Positions 1-8,754 are shown, counted from the first letter of the stretch. The stretch: 64,000 nucleotides of DNA from Polyangiaceae bacterium (GCA_025353725.1 JANXOF010000016.1:149380-213379), one strand, 5' to 3'. The notes: generated from the letters alone by a model not told the origin. Made by a program: numbers and translations.

Positions 1-745
1 CCGCTGCGAGGAGCGCGCGAGCGACTTCGTCCTTGTTTTCGAGCGCCCACCGGATCGACGAGCGGCATACTCGGGAGACCTTCGCGATGAGTTCTGGTCC
101 GAGATCTCGGCGGATTGCATTTCCGCCGAGCGGCAACGGTAGGCCCCCGGTCAAGTCCCGCCAGGCCTCACCGATGTCGATGACCTTCTTGGTGCCCTCT
201 CGCTCGTAAAAGAGCCTTCCCTCATGAATCAAAAGAGACGCCTCCACCGCGCCGGTACGTAGCGCCTCGAACGCTTTTGCGTACGGCGCGATGGGAACCA
301 CGACGGGCTCGAACTCATCGAGGAGAAGACGCAGTACAAGATACGCGGTGGTCCGAAGGCCCGGTACTCCGATGCGCTTGCCTCGTAGCGAGGCGAGTGA
401 ACACTCCTCGCGTGCGACGACCACAGGCCCGTAGCCTCGCCCTACGGACATCCCGTGCGGAAGCAGGAGGTGGTCGCCCGCGACCCGCGCGTACTGAGCG
501 ACCGAGACGGCAATGACGTCCGCGCCGCCGTCGGCACCGACATTCGCTTCGCACGTCGCGTCTGAGACAGCGGCTCGTGCCGTCGAAGCCTGCGTCGCTT
601 CCGCCCTTGTATTCAGCGTTTCGGTGTCGGCACGATCGGCGACGAAGGTGAGGCCCTCGGTATCGACCTTGCCCTCGAGCAACGCCCAGAACATGAAAAT
701 ATCGTCGCTGTCGGGAGAAAATGAGAGCCGAATCCGTGATCGCAT
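1..745 (-). CDS. mqnD: 1,4-dihydroxy-6-naphthoate synthase (MqnD-like), 3' end cut by window edge
   Basis: Translating the minus strand from the ATG at 745 gives about 248 open residues running off base 1, so the last few dozen residues are missing. Visible family features are the N-terminal SPDSDDIFMFWALLEG block, a glycine-rich GRGYGPVVV segment, KRIGVPGLRTTAYLVLRL, the LLIHEGRLFY motif carrying the His conserved in MqnD, and GGLPLPLGGNAIRRDLG. MqnD proteins have a periplasmic-binding-protein fold and convert cyclic de-hypoxanthinyl futalosine to 1,4-dihydroxy-6-naphthoate in the futalosine route to menaquinone. The segment between the first block and GRGYGP is more divergent than in typical members and carries an Ala/Thr-rich stretch around residues 45-70. 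The gene diverges from the FGE-fold gene at 826, leaving about 80 bp for both promoters. A related MqnA-type enzyme is the main alternative. Confidence 0.75.
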   Translation of the reverse strand, partial: MRSRIRLSFSPDSDDIFMFWALLEGKVDTEGLTFVADRADTETLNTRAEATQASTARAAVSDATCEANVGADGGADVIAVSVAQYARVAGDHLLLPHGMSVGRGYGPVVVAREECSLASLRGKRIGVPGLRTTAYLVLRLLLDEFEPVVVPIAPYAKAFEALRTGAVEASLLIHEGRLFYEREGTKKVIDIGEAWRDLTGGLPLPLGGNAIRRDLGPELIAKVSRVCRSSIRWALENKDEVARALLAA

Positions 746-825
746 AGCCTAAGAGATGGATGCGATACGCGCAGAATTCAAGCCGATTAAGCCGACACTG
801 AAAGACTCTGCTAGCGTCGCTCGCG

Positions 826-1788
826 GTGGTTCCGCTCGGTCGTTTAGCGTCGAAGCTCCGGTCGCGCGTGGGGATCAGGACTGCTGCCGCAGCACTTGCT
901 GCGTTTGCCGCCGCTTTCGTTTTGGCGGGCGCCGTCTGCCGCATCGACCGCATCGACAATGAAAAGCTCCCCTGCGGCGAGGGGTTCACGCGTCGCGGTA
1001 CACGTTGCTGTGTCGGCTCGGCTCGTTCGTCGTTGGTCCTCCGCGAGGGATCGTGCTCGACCGGAGCCCTTGCACAAAACGCAACGTGCCCGCCGCCGCT
1101 TGTGGTCACGTCGTTAGGATGCGACGCCCCGCCGAACGCTGTTGTGCACGTCCCGGCGACCACAGTGCTGATGGGTCCGTCGGACTGGGAGGCCGAAGGG
1201 CGCGTGCGACCGCGTACGGTTCGTGCGACCGCATTCGCGATGGATCGTTTTGAGGTTACTGCGGGTCAAGTCCAGTGTTCCGCTTGTCCTGAAGCCGTGG
1301 CCGTCAGGTTCGCAGCTCGCGATGTTGACCCTGCGTGTGCAGCATCGCACGTGACACTCGACGAGGCGCGGGCGGTGTGCGCGGCTCGCGGCGGTCGACT
1401 TCCTACCGAAGACGAATGGATCGTCGCGGCGGCGGGCGCCCGACCGCGTCGTTACCCTTGGGGCGATACCGGTGCGGTTTGTCGCCGAGCGGCGTGGGGA
1501 TTGTCTCGAGGACCTTGTGCGACGGGCGCCGTCGGTCCCGACACCGTGGGTGCGCACCCGGACGGAGCGTCGCCCGAGGGTATCCACGACCTTGCGGGAA
1601 ACGTTTCGGAATGGGTTGAAACAAGCGACGGCTGTGACGCTTCGGGCGCCGCATGTCTCGGCGTTGTACGTGGCGGGTCTTACGAAACCGATCTCGCCAC
1701 CGAGTTGCGTACGTGGGCTCGCCGCGAGGTGCCGTCGAACTCGAGCGAAGCTTCGATCGGATTTCGGTGCGCTTACGATTCTCGCTAG
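826..1788 (+). CDS. FGE-sulfatase (SUMF1)-fold protein with N-terminal membrane anchor
   Basis: A GTG start gives 320 residues. A basic N-terminus is followed by a hydrophobic segment at about residues 18-38 (AAAALAAFAAAFVLAGAV), so the protein is probably membrane-anchored with the rest outside. From about residue 105 it carries the formylglycine-generating-enzyme fold: MDRFEVTAGQ, RLPTEDEWIVAAAGA, YPWGD, LAGNVSEWVE, VVRGGSY and the terminal GFRCAYD. True sulfatase-activating enzymes have a reactive cysteine pair just before that last motif. The matching stretch here, after VVRGGSY, reads ETDLATELRTWARRE and has no cysteine, so formylglycine synthesis is unlikely. Such proteins often bind substrates or act beside kinases. 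cinA follows after 28 bp in the same direction, perhaps as one unit. No sulfatase gene is visible in the window. Confidence 0.8.
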   Translation: MVPLGRLASKLRSRVGIRTAAAALAAFAAAFVLAGAVCRIDRIDNEKLPCGEGFTRRGTRCCVGSARSSLVLREGSCSTGALAQNATCPPPLVVTSLGCDAPPNAVVHVPATTVLMGPSDWEAEGRVRPRTVRATAFAMDRFEVTAGQVQCSACPEAVAVRFAARDVDPACAASHVTLDEARAVCAARGGRLPTEDEWIVAAAGARPRRYPWGDTGAVCRRAAWGLSRGPCATGAVGPDTVGAHPDGASPEGIHDLAGNVSEWVETSDGCDASGAACLGVVRGGSYETDLATELRTWARREVPSNSSEASIGFRCAYDSR

Positions 1789-1816
1789 CGCCGAAGCGCG
1801 ATAGTCTCCAAAGTCT

Positions 1817-3097
1817 ATGACGTGTGCGGTTCTTTCGATCGGGACTGAGCTTACGCGCGGTGAGCTCATTAATTCGAACTCGGCCTGGCTTGCTGCGGGT
1901 CTCACGGACCTCGGTTTCGAGGTGGTCGAGCACGATGTCGTGGACGACGATCGCGGCCGGATCGTCGCGGCGCTCGAGCGTCTCGCATCGTTCGCGGATG
2001 TTATCGTGTGCACAGGCGGTCTCGGTCCGACGACCGACGACCTTACTACCGCGTCCGTGGCCGCGATGCTCGGCGTGGGCCTCGTTCGCGACGAGGCGTC
2101 GCTGGAACACATTCGGCGTCGCTTCGAGCGCATTGGGCGACCGATGTCCGACTCGAACGCGAAGCAGGCGGACTTCCCCGAAGGCGCGACGATTCTTTTT
2201 AATCCCGTCGGAACCGCGCCAGGCTTCGAGGTTTCGGTTCGGTCCGCGCGAGCGTTTTTCATGCCGGGTGTTCCTTCGGAGATGAAGCGGATGTTCGACG
2301 ACCAAGTCGTGCCGCGTATCCGCGCTCTCGCCCCGCATGACAGTCACCAAATTCGGCTTCGCACGTTTGGCATGCCCGAGAGCGTGGTCGGCGAAAAACT
2401 CGCCGGCGTCGAGTTGATATTCGAGGGCGTAACTATTGGATACCGCGCACATTTTCCCGAAATTGAGGTGAAGGTTCTCGCGCGCGCGCCCGGTTCGGCG
2501 TCGAGGCGTGCGGGGGTAGACGGCCCTGAGGGCACCCATGCCTTCGTGCGAGACCTTTCCGAGCGAGCGGCGCGGGAAGTTCGGACGCGTCTCGGGGACA
2601 TCGTCTATGGGGAGGGCGAGGATACGTTTTCCGGCGTTGTAGGGAGAGCCCTGCGCACGCGCGGTTGGACGCTTGCCATTGCTGAGTCGTGCACGGGTGG
2701 ACTCGTCGGTCATATGCTTACGAGGGAGCCTGGGGCGAGCGATTACCTACTTTTGGACGCCGTCACGTACGCCAATTCGGCGAAGCAATCCGTGCTCGGT
2801 GTCGATGAAGATGTCCTTCGGGGCCACGGCGCGGTGAGCGCCGAATGCGCGTGCCGAATGGCCGAAGGTGCGCGTCGCGTGTCCGGAGCGGACGTCGCGT
2901 TGGCGATTACAGGCATCGCGGGTCCCGGCGGTGGCACAGATTCAAAGCCTGTGGGTCTCGTCTATCTCGCTATCGCGACCGCGAAGGGTACGGAGGTCAT
3001 AGAGCGCTCGTTCAAGGGCGAGCGTTTGTTTATCCAGACGCTTGCTGCTTACGTCGGGCTCGGCATGGTTCGCGACGCGAGCGAAGGCGACCTCTAG
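1817..3097 (+). CDS. cinA: CinA family nicotinamide-nucleotide amidohydrolase
   Basis: This 426-residue protein has the usual two-domain CinA layout. The N-terminal MoCF/molybdopterin-binding-like domain starts SIGTELTRGELINSNSAWLA and contains TGGLGPTTDD. The C-terminal PncC-type amidase domain (from about residue 275) contains AESCTGGLVGHMLT, ATYANS-like VTYANSAKQSVLGV and AITGIAGPGGGTDSKPVG. The family deamidates nicotinamide mononucleotide for pyridine-nucleotide recycling, and in some bacteria it is linked to competence. A comEC gene is in this window, but 53 kb away. Length is normal for the family. It follows the FGE-fold gene by 28 bp and converges on the metallopeptidase gene with only 13 bp between stops. 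Confidence 0.93.
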   Translation: MTCAVLSIGTELTRGELINSNSAWLAAGLTDLGFEVVEHDVVDDDRGRIVAALERLASFADVIVCTGGLGPTTDDLTTASVAAMLGVGLVRDEASLEHIRRRFERIGRPMSDSNAKQADFPEGATILFNPVGTAPGFEVSVRSARAFFMPGVPSEMKRMFDDQVVPRIRALAPHDSHQIRLRTFGMPESVVGEKLAGVELIFEGVTIGYRAHFPEIEVKVLARAPGSASRRAGVDGPEGTHAFVRDLSERAAREVRTRLGDIVYGEGEDTFSGVVGRALRTRGWTLAIAESCTGGLVGHMLTREPGASDYLLLDAVTYANSAKQSVLGVDEDVLRGHGAVSAECACRMAEGARRVSGADVALAITGIAGPGGGTDSKPVGLVYLAIATAKGTEVIERSFKGERLFIQTLAAYVGLGMVRDASEGDL

Positions 3098-3110
3098 CGC
3101 GAAACGGGCG

Positions 3111-4532
3111 CTACTTCTGCGCGGCAACCTCGCTCGCCCATGAGGTGACGGTTGAGCAGCGGCTTGTCGACTCCCACGGTTGGCCAGCCTCGCTTGCGAC
3201 TTTCGCCGGTCCGGCCGTCATGACCAGGTCTTGCCCCCTCCGCAAAAGGGAGAGCGGGCCAAGCTCTTTGCGGTCAAAGCACAAGGCGCCAGCGCTCTGA
3301 CGACTCGGTCGACCAAACTTTTTCGTTAACGCCGGCGCGAGCTTGGCGAACGCCCGCTCGGCGTTTGCGTCCGTTTGGGACGGACCTACGGCGGCGTCGT
3401 ACCGAACATGTACGGCGTAAGCTATCTCTTGGCCTTTCTTATAGGCCGCCGAGCGATCTCCGCCCCAGCCTGCGGCTGCCGCTCGCGCGTCGGGTTCGGT
3501 CATCCACTCCGCGAACGTGAGAGCCAGTCCGAGCTCGCCAGAAGTATCTTGATCTTCTTCGCGCCAACCCATGCCAAGTGCGTGTGCGGTAGGGGCTTGG
3601 ATGGCTAAAGCGGCCTCGTTTGCTTCCCACTTCAAAGGGTGAAGAACCTGCTCCGTCGTCGTCGGGAGTCGCTCCCATACGCGGTCGACGTTTCGCCAGC
3701 CGCCTTTGCGCCTTAGGGCGTGTACGAAGCCGAGCCCTTCGAGGTACGGAGCGACGAGCGAAGAGCGGAGAATGTGTGGCACCGACGCCGAGCCGTCGCC
3801 CGTGGTCATCCCGCCGAGGATCATCTCGCGAAGTGCGTCGTCATTGATGTCGAGCGCGGAACGTCCTTCGCCCATAACGAAGTCGAGCATCAGGCTTGTG
3901 GCGTCACCCTCGGCCACACAGGCGAGGGCCATTGACTCGTCGCCGCGACCGGATTTGTAGTCCGAACGCTTCCGGAGGTCCCACGTCTGATCTTGCAGAG
4001 CATGGACAAGCTCGTGCGCCAGCGTCGCCTCCGCCTGGGGGCCCTTGAGATCGGCTGCAAGGTACATCGTGCCGTTGTTGGGCTCGTAAAATCCCTCGAG
4101 CTGGGTGCCAAGGAGTTTCAGAATTTCCGCGAGGTAGTCGAACGTGACGGGCGCAAACCCGAGAAGCTGGAGGAACTGACCTTCGCGCCGCAAGGCCTCG
4201 GGCGGGTACTCCCTTAGGGCTTTTTCTTTAACCCGTAGGACTAGCTCTTCACGTGTGAGTTTCACGCCTGGCACGGCCCTGGTCGAAGCCACGCCGCGCA
4301 TCGCGCTGACCGTGGCGAGTGCGCGCGCAAACTCCGCGAAGTCCCGTTGGGCGAGCGCGCCGTCGGCGGCCGCCGTGGACGATGCCGCCACCACGGCGAC
4401 GGACGCGGCAGTGGCATCTCCCTTTTCGACCGACGGCAATTTCGGCCGATGCCGCGGTTCGCTGGCACATGCGGCAATCGCCAGAGGGCCGGCGCTTGCG
4501 ATGAAGAACTGACGAATTCGCGAACGCGTCAT
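3111..4532 (-). CDS. Putative zinc metallopeptidase lipoprotein (HELVH motif)
   Basis: The 473-residue product starts with a basic n-region and a hydrophobic stretch ending in AIAACAS, a plausible lipobox with Cys22. An Ala-rich linker follows. The core has GFYEPNNGTMYLAADL, then AHELVHALQDQTWDL, with HELVH at about residues 173-177. This is the gluzincin-like HExxH zinc-binding and catalytic pattern. A downstream ACVAEGDATSLMLDF segment could supply the third ligand. This arrangement occurs in uncharacterised bacterial putative metallopeptidases, and I do not know a substrate. The start codon overlaps the rpe stop by 4 bp (ATGA), which implies translational coupling, though the metabolic link is not obvious. 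It is probably exported and anchored to a membrane. Confidence 0.7.
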   Translation of the reverse strand: MTRSRIRQFFIASAGPLAIAACASEPRHRPKLPSVEKGDATAASVAVVAASSTAAADGALAQRDFAEFARALATVSAMRGVASTRAVPGVKLTREELVLRVKEKALREYPPEALRREGQFLQLLGFAPVTFDYLAEILKLLGTQLEGFYEPNNGTMYLAADLKGPQAEATLAHELVHALQDQTWDLRKRSDYKSGRGDESMALACVAEGDATSLMLDFVMGEGRSALDINDDALREMILGGMTTGDGSASVPHILRSSLVAPYLEGLGFVHALRRKGGWRNVDRVWERLPTTTEQVLHPLKWEANEAALAIQAPTAHALGMGWREEDQDTSGELGLALTFAEWMTEPDARAAAAGWGGDRSAAYKKGQEIAYAVHVRYDAAVGPSQTDANAERAFAKLAPALTKKFGRPSRQSAGALCFDRKELGPLSLLRRGQDLVMTAGPAKVASEAGQPWESTSRCSTVTSWASEVAAQK

Positions 4533-5224
4533 CCGAAAGGTGATCGCAGACCGGCTATCGCACTTGCATACCCTGTTTTCCCACCTCCAAACACCGCGTT
4601 CCCTGCAACGAGAATCCGTGCGCCAGCGGCCACAGCAGCAGGTGCCGTTTCGCGGGTGATACCGCCGTCGATTTCGAGGTCGACGTGTCGTCCACGCGCG
4701 TCAATCATCGCCCGAATCGCGGCGACTTTCGGCAAGACTTCGCGGATAAACGACTGGCCGCCGAATCCCGGGTTTACGCTCATCACGAGCACTTGATCGA
4801 CGACGTCAATGACGTATCGAAGCGAGTCTTCGTGTGTTGAAGGATTCAACGTGACGCCCGCGCGCTTGCCGAGCGACCTGATGTAACCAAGCGTGCGATG
4901 CAAGTGTGTGCATGCCTCGACGTGAATCGTGATGGTGTCGGCTCCTGCCTCGGCGAAGGCATCAATGAACCGTTCGGGTTCCACGATCATGAGGTGAACA
5001 TCGAGAGGGAGCTTGGTGACTCGCCGAAGCGCTTTCACTATTGGTGGACCAAGCGTAAGGTTCGGCACGAAGCGCCCGTCCATGACGTCTACGTGGATCC
5101 AGTCCGCGCCGGCCGCTTCGACCGCAGCGACCTCCTCAGCGAGCCGCGCAAAGTCCGCTGAAAGAATTGAAGGCGCGACAAGAATGCGGTTGGGCAGCTC
5201 GCCAGGAGCGGTTGGGTCGGGCAC
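4529..5224 (-). CDS. rpe: Ribulose-phosphate 3-epimerase
   Basis: This 231-residue (beta/alpha)8-barrel enzyme interconverts ribulose 5-phosphate and xylulose 5-phosphate in the pentose phosphate pathway. Diagnostic segments in order are APSILSADFARL, WIHVDVMDGRFVPNLTLGP (metal-binding and catalytic Asp), DVHLMI, MSVNPGFGGQ and EIDGGI (second catalytic Asp, phosphate-binding loop). All expected catalytic residues are present and the length is normal. It is the first gene of a two-gene unit: its TGA overlaps the ATG of the metallopeptidase gene. About 80 bp of spacer separates it from the divergent gene region at 5303. Confidence 0.95.
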   Translation of the reverse strand: MPDPTAPGELPNRILVAPSILSADFARLAEEVAAVEAAGADWIHVDVMDGRFVPNLTLGPPIVKALRRVTKLPLDVHLMIVEPERFIDAFAEAGADTITIHVEACTHLHRTLGYIRSLGKRAGVTLNPSTHEDSLRYVIDVVDQVLVMSVNPGFGGQSFIREVLPKVAAIRAMIDARGRHVDLEIDGGITRETAPAAVAAGARILVAGNAVFGGGKTGYASAIAGLRSPFG

Positions 5225-5383
5225 CGCGAAAGGCTATCACGGGCGACATAACTTGAGCGGTGCTCCATCGGCGTGAACGACCCTGGCTGACTAGGCTCGG
5301 CCATGCTCGGCGTGCGTGGGTTCCGGTGGCGAGGCGTCGCTCGTCTTGCGCTCAGCCCTCAACTACGAAATGCTGCTGGCAGG

Positions 5384-5839
5384 ATGGAAACGCGGAAGAT
5401 TACCAAAAGCGACTTTGACCACATCGTCGACGTGATCGATCGCTGGTGGGGTGGGCCGATGGCGAACTTTGCTCATCCGATGTTCTTCCATGAGCTTGGC
5501 GACAACGCCCTCATCGTCGAGGAAGAGCGTCGACTCATTGGATTCTTGCTTGGTTTCGTCGTCTTCGGGTCCCCCAAAACAGGCTACGTTCACCTTGTCG
5601 GCATCCACCCGGATTTTCGTCGCAAAGGCGTGGGGCGCCTCCTCTATGAGACGTTCACCGAGCGGTGTCGCGATCTCGGATGCGAGCGTATGAAGGCGAT
5701 AACGACCGCAGGCAACGAGGGTTCGATCAAGTTCCACCACGCGCTCGGTTGGCAATCGTCCGAGGTTGAGGACTATGCAGGGACGAATCGTCGCCGCGTC
5801 GTGTTCGCGAAGGAGTTCCGTTCGCGGCCACTGGGCTAG
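5384..5839 (+). CDS. GNAT family N-acetyltransferase
   Basis: The frame is open from 5303, but residues before METRKITKSDF look non-coding, so I prefer the ATG at 5384 (151 residues). The acetyl-CoA-binding signature is VGIHPDFRRKGVGRLLYE (motif A, R/Q-x-x-G-x-G/A), preceded by a beta strand in GYVHLVG. The C-terminal part has NEGSIKFHHALGW, typical of GNAT motif B. The substrate cannot be predicted from sequence. It lies between rpe (divergent) and a cyclic-nucleotide-binding protein gene 49 bp downstream on the same strand. The pair may be co-transcribed. Confidence 0.85.
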   Translation: METRKITKSDFDHIVDVIDRWWGGPMANFAHPMFFHELGDNALIVEEERRLIGFLLGFVVFGSPKTGYVHLVGIHPDFRRKGVGRLLYETFTERCRDLGCERMKAITTAGNEGSIKFHHALGWQSSEVEDYAGTNRRRVVFAKEFRSRPLG

Positions 5840-5888
5840 CGACGCCGAGTCGCTTTACAGAACTTCGGGATCGCGCGATGAATCGCGG

Positions 5889-6446
5889 ATGTCTTCGGTG
5901 AAGCCTCCCCCGCTGTCACGTGGTTTTGGTCCCGGACTCGCCTCGGAGCCGCCTATCACGAACTCGCAGCTGCGCGACGTGGGCTTGTTCGGGGCCCTTT
6001 CGGACGACTTTCTAGAACATTTGATAGCGACCCTCGAGGTGACACGGCTTCCGCCGGGCGAGACAGTGTTTCGCGAGGGCGACCCCGCGCGGGAGATGTA
6101 CGTCGTGCTCGATGGCGAGATTGAGGTGTTAAAGAAGAGTCGCCGAGGCCGCGAAACACGGGTGGCGATCCTCGGGCCCAATGACTGCTTCGGTGAGATG
6201 TCGATTATCGATCTCCAGCCTCGCTCGGCGACGGTGCGTACCCTTGGTCATGCGCGGCTTCTAAAAATGTCTACGGAGGAGATGGATGCACTCTACCGCC
6301 ACGACTTGAAGTCGTACGCGCTGATCGTCCTCAACATCGCACGTGATATTTCCCGGCGCCTTCGGGTCACCGATGGCTTACTCGCGGACTTCACGGCTAC
6401 GGTTATTGACGAGTACGTGCGGACACCGTCGGTTCCTAGGCGGTAG
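5889..6446 (+). CDS. Cyclic nucleotide-binding domain protein without DNA-binding domain
   Basis: From the ATG at 5889 the product is 185 residues. The frame is open upstream to 5766, but that part overlaps the acetyltransferase gene and reads as non-coding. A cNMP-binding beta-barrel spans about residues 25-145: VGLFGALSDDFLEHLI, PPGETVFREGDPAREMYVVL, and the phosphate-binding cassette GEMSIIDLQPRSATV with the conserved Glu and Arg. The remainder is a short helix with no helix-turn-helix, so it is not a Crp-type transcription factor. Stand-alone CNB proteins of this kind are frequent in myxobacteria, and ligand and partner are unknown. Confidence 0.85.
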   Translation: MSSVKPPPLSRGFGPGLASEPPITNSQLRDVGLFGALSDDFLEHLIATLEVTRLPPGETVFREGDPAREMYVVLDGEIEVLKKSRRGRETRVAILGPNDCFGEMSIIDLQPRSATVRTLGHARLLKMSTEEMDALYRHDLKSYALIVLNIARDISRRLRVTDGLLADFTATVIDEYVRTPSVPRR

Positions 6447-6485
6447 CTGTCACCCCCCGCGAGCCGCTTGGGTGAACGAGGCCAA

Positions 6486-6806
6486 CTACGACGCGTCGCC
6501 AGTTTGGCCGGCGTCGTCCGTTGGGCTTGCGTCGCGGCCGCTATCCGTCGAAGTGCCGGCGTCGTTTAGGGTACTACCCGGTGGGGCGCCGGAACTCTTT
6601 CCGTCGCTCGCGGCGCCGGTGCCGGCCGGACTACGCGGGAGGCTTTCGTCGCCCTGGGGCGGTAAGGGTTGGGGGTTCAACGACTCACCCGACGAGCAGC
6701 CCTGCGTTGCTGACAGTGCTAGCGAGCCGCCCAGCACCACGAGGGCTAGCGTCGAAACGCCGAATCTGGTCCTTGTGCAAAACGGCATCATCGATATGCC
6801 GAGCAT
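6486..6806 (-). CDS. Small Pro/Ser/Asp-rich lipoprotein
   Basis: A 106-residue product with a signal sequence ending SATQGCSS, a convincing lipobox. It is followed by SLNPQPLPPQGDES and then a low-complexity tail rich in Ser, Gly, Thr and Asp. I recall the NPQPLPP stretch after the lipidated Cys from short myxobacterial lipoproteins of unknown function. Starts at 6806, 6791 or 6788 are all possible, since two more Met codons occur before the hydrophobic core. It sits alone on the minus strand between two plus-strand units. No fold or function can be assigned. Confidence 0.55.
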   Translation of the reverse strand: MLGISMMPFCTRTRFGVSTLALVVLGGSLALSATQGCSSGESLNPQPLPPQGDESLPRSPAGTGAASDGKSSGAPPGSTLNDAGTSTDSGRDASPTDDAGQTGDAS

Positions 6807-6936
6807 TATCCGTGCCGGAACGCGTGAAGCAACGTTTGTCTTGATTTGTTAGGTTCGGCGCACTCCGACCACGACATTTGGCGTGACGGATGGCCCAGCT
6901 TGGCACAGACCGCGAAACCGCGCAGACTCGCGCGTT

Positions 6937-7638
6937 ATGGCAAGTGGGAGTCACCGCGAAGCGTCGGCGAGCGTCAGAAATGTCGTGAAGCGAATTTGGG
7001 ACGGTCGCGAGCGAAGAATTATCCTGGCCGACGTTTCGTTCGAGCTCGAACGTGGCGAGCTTGTCGTGGTTCGAGGGCCGAGTGGAAGCGGGAAAACGAC
7101 GCTTCTCGCGGTAGTCGGCGCCATGCTCTCACCCTCAAGCGGTGAGGTACTTCTGGATGGTGAGCCAACCTCCCGTCTTCGCGAGGCACATCGCGCAGAG
7201 GTAAGGCGCCGCAAGGTTGGCTTTGTCTTCCAAGACATCCAGCTGGTCGACGGACTTACTTCGCTAGACAATATCCTTTTGCCGCGCGTACCCGACGGGG
7301 TGCGACCCGAGGACACGAAGCGTGCGAAAGAGCTCTTGGAGCGCTTCGGACTCCTCGATGTAAGCGATGTTCCTACGAAGGGCCTTTCCGGTGGCGAGCG
7401 ACAACGCGTCGCCCTAGCCCGCGCGCTGATCAACGACCCTCCGCTGCTCGTTCTCGATGAGCCGACGGCGCACCTCGATGACGCGCGTGCCTTGTCGATT
7501 GCCAAGCAGCTCGCCGAAGTCGCGATGGACGGGCGAGCGGTCCTCGTGGCCACTCACGATCCCCGGCTCGCGCGGAGCTCTGGAGTGACGAGAATTCTTG
7601 AGCTGGTCGCAGGCAAGCTCGACCCGATGCTTCTCTAA
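6937..7638 (+). CDS. ABC transporter ATP-binding protein (LolD/MacB-like)
   Basis: With the ATG at 6937 the protein is 233 residues, the normal size for a single nucleotide-binding domain. It contains Walker A GPSGSGKT (about 47-54), Q-loop FVFQDIQLVDGL, signature GLSGGERQRVALARAL, Walker B LLVLDEPTAHLDDA and the H-loop in VATHDPRLA. The sequence is closest in style to the LolD/MacB group of ATPases that drive mechanotransmission or lipoprotein export. It heads a plus-strand operon with a polytopic protein containing CC and CPFC motifs and a NosL-like lipoprotein. In nos operons the NosFYDL set has an ABC ATPase and membrane protein beside NosL, so a role in metal or thiol handling is reasonable, though there is no nosZ here. 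Confidence 0.9.
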   Translation: MASGSHREASASVRNVVKRIWDGRERRIILADVSFELERGELVVVRGPSGSGKTTLLAVVGAMLSPSSGEVLLDGEPTSRLREAHRAEVRRRKVGFVFQDIQLVDGLTSLDNILLPRVPDGVRPEDTKRAKELLERFGLLDVSDVPTKGLSGGERQRVALARALINDPPLLVLDEPTAHLDDARALSIAKQLAEVAMDGRAVLVATHDPRLARSSGVTRILELVAGKLDPMLL

Positions 7639-7728
7639 GATCGATCAACCTTGTCTTTGCGTCATGGTTCAGGCGCGCATCGAAACCCGCCAGCGCCTCG
7701 CGTCAGCGCTACACTCCCCGCCGTTCGC

Positions 7729-8754
7729 ATGAATTTGCTCGAGCCTTGGATTTTGCTTCGCCTCTTAACGGGGCTCGTTGCATGTCTTCTTTTTTCGCGC
7801 GGTGCGTTCACGGCGCAGAAAGTGCTGCGACACTTCGACGTTCGGCGAGCAACCGAGGGACAGTTGGCCCTCGAGAAGCAGATTGAGCTGGGTTCGACCT
7901 TTGTCCGGATTGGAGCGACCGTGCAGGTGCTCGCGCTGGTCCTCACGGTTCTTGGCGCCGACCGGATGAGTCGCGGGGTGCGGGGCGCGATGTGCGCCTA
8001 CGGCGTTTTTGGAGCAAACATGTGGGGTTTTCGTGCTCTTGCTTTCACCGGCGTCGTAGCGCTTGCCGCCGGCATCCTCGCGCAGGTCTACACGTTCGAC
8101 ACAGGGGTGAAAGCCCTCGATCTCGCGCGTCCGCTCGCGATCATGACGCTCGCGATGTTCCCCCTGTCAGCGATGGACCTTGCAGTCACGTTCGAGTTTC
8201 TTAGTAAGCTGGACCTCACAGTGGTCGCGTCGTGTTGTTCCGTTCAGCTCGACCCTGTCTCGGCCGCGGGGGAGGCCTACGCGAGTGGTCCTCGCATGCT
8301 CGCTACCTGGCTTGCCGCGCTCGGGGCCGTGACCTCGATCGGAACTGCGCTTTTCGCTGTTCGCTCGCCTACGAAGGCGAGGATTCTGCTTGCGGGCGCA
8401 GTAACGGTGTTCAGCTTACCCGCCGCTCTCGCGGCCTCCGTACTCGAGGTCGCGCCGCATGCGTTCGAAGTGCCCCACCACGTGTGTCCGTTCTGCCTGC
8501 TCCGCACGGATGTTTTAGCGATGGGGTATCCGCTTTTCGGAGGTTTGCTTTTGGCGACGATCTGGGGCGGCGGCGTGAGCCTTAGCTCTCTTCTTTCACG
8601 CGGAGAGGCGACCCGCGAAGCACTTATTCCCTTTGCGCGTCGCGCGCTCCGCAGGTCTGTGGGTGCGTGGGCGCTCGCGCTTCTCGTCGCGGTAGCTCCG
8701 ATTGCGCGGTTTGCTTTCCTCAGCGGCGGAGCCTCTCTGTTTCAAACACCATGA
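7729..8754 (+). CDS. Polytopic membrane protein with CC and HHxCPFC motifs, likely ABC permease partner
   Basis: The ATG at 7729 gives 341 residues; upstream codons back to a TTG at 7651 look non-coding. I see roughly seven hydrophobic segments, at about residues 8-24, 62-78, 104-122, 135-155, 190-210, 218-240 and 270-290, plus a C-terminal one near 315-335. Two cysteine sites stand out: ASCCSVQ at about 168-173 and HHVCPFCLLR at about 250-259. Paired cysteines next to two histidines suggest disulfide chemistry or metal binding on one membrane face. I cannot assign a named family. The gene lies between an ABC ATPase and a NosL-like lipoprotein whose ATG overlaps this stop codon (ATGA), so the three products probably act together. 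Confidence 0.75.
   Translation: MNLLEPWILLRLLTGLVACLLFSRGAFTAQKVLRHFDVRRATEGQLALEKQIELGSTFVRIGATVQVLALVLTVLGADRMSRGVRGAMCAYGVFGANMWGFRALAFTGVVALAAGILAQVYTFDTGVKALDLARPLAIMTLAMFPLSAMDLAVTFEFLSKLDLTVVASCCSVQLDPVSAAGEAYASGPRMLATWLAALGAVTSIGTALFAVRSPTKARILLAGAVTVFSLPAALAASVLEVAPHAFEVPHHVCPFCLLRTDVLAMGYPLFGGLLLATIWGGGVSLSSLLSRGEATREALIPFARRALRRSVGAWALALLVAVAPIARFAFLSGGASLFQTP

Noticed and set aside
315..1163. A 282-residue minus-strand frame overlapping mqnD and the FGE-fold gene
   Set aside because: It is out of frame with clear mqnD homology, is Arg/Ser-rich and has no family match, so it is an antisense shadow.
1114..2713. Two long minus-strand frames opposite the FGE-fold gene and cinA
   Set aside because: Composition is Arg/Thr/Ser-rich and shadow-like; cinA and the FGE fold on the plus strand explain the sequence.
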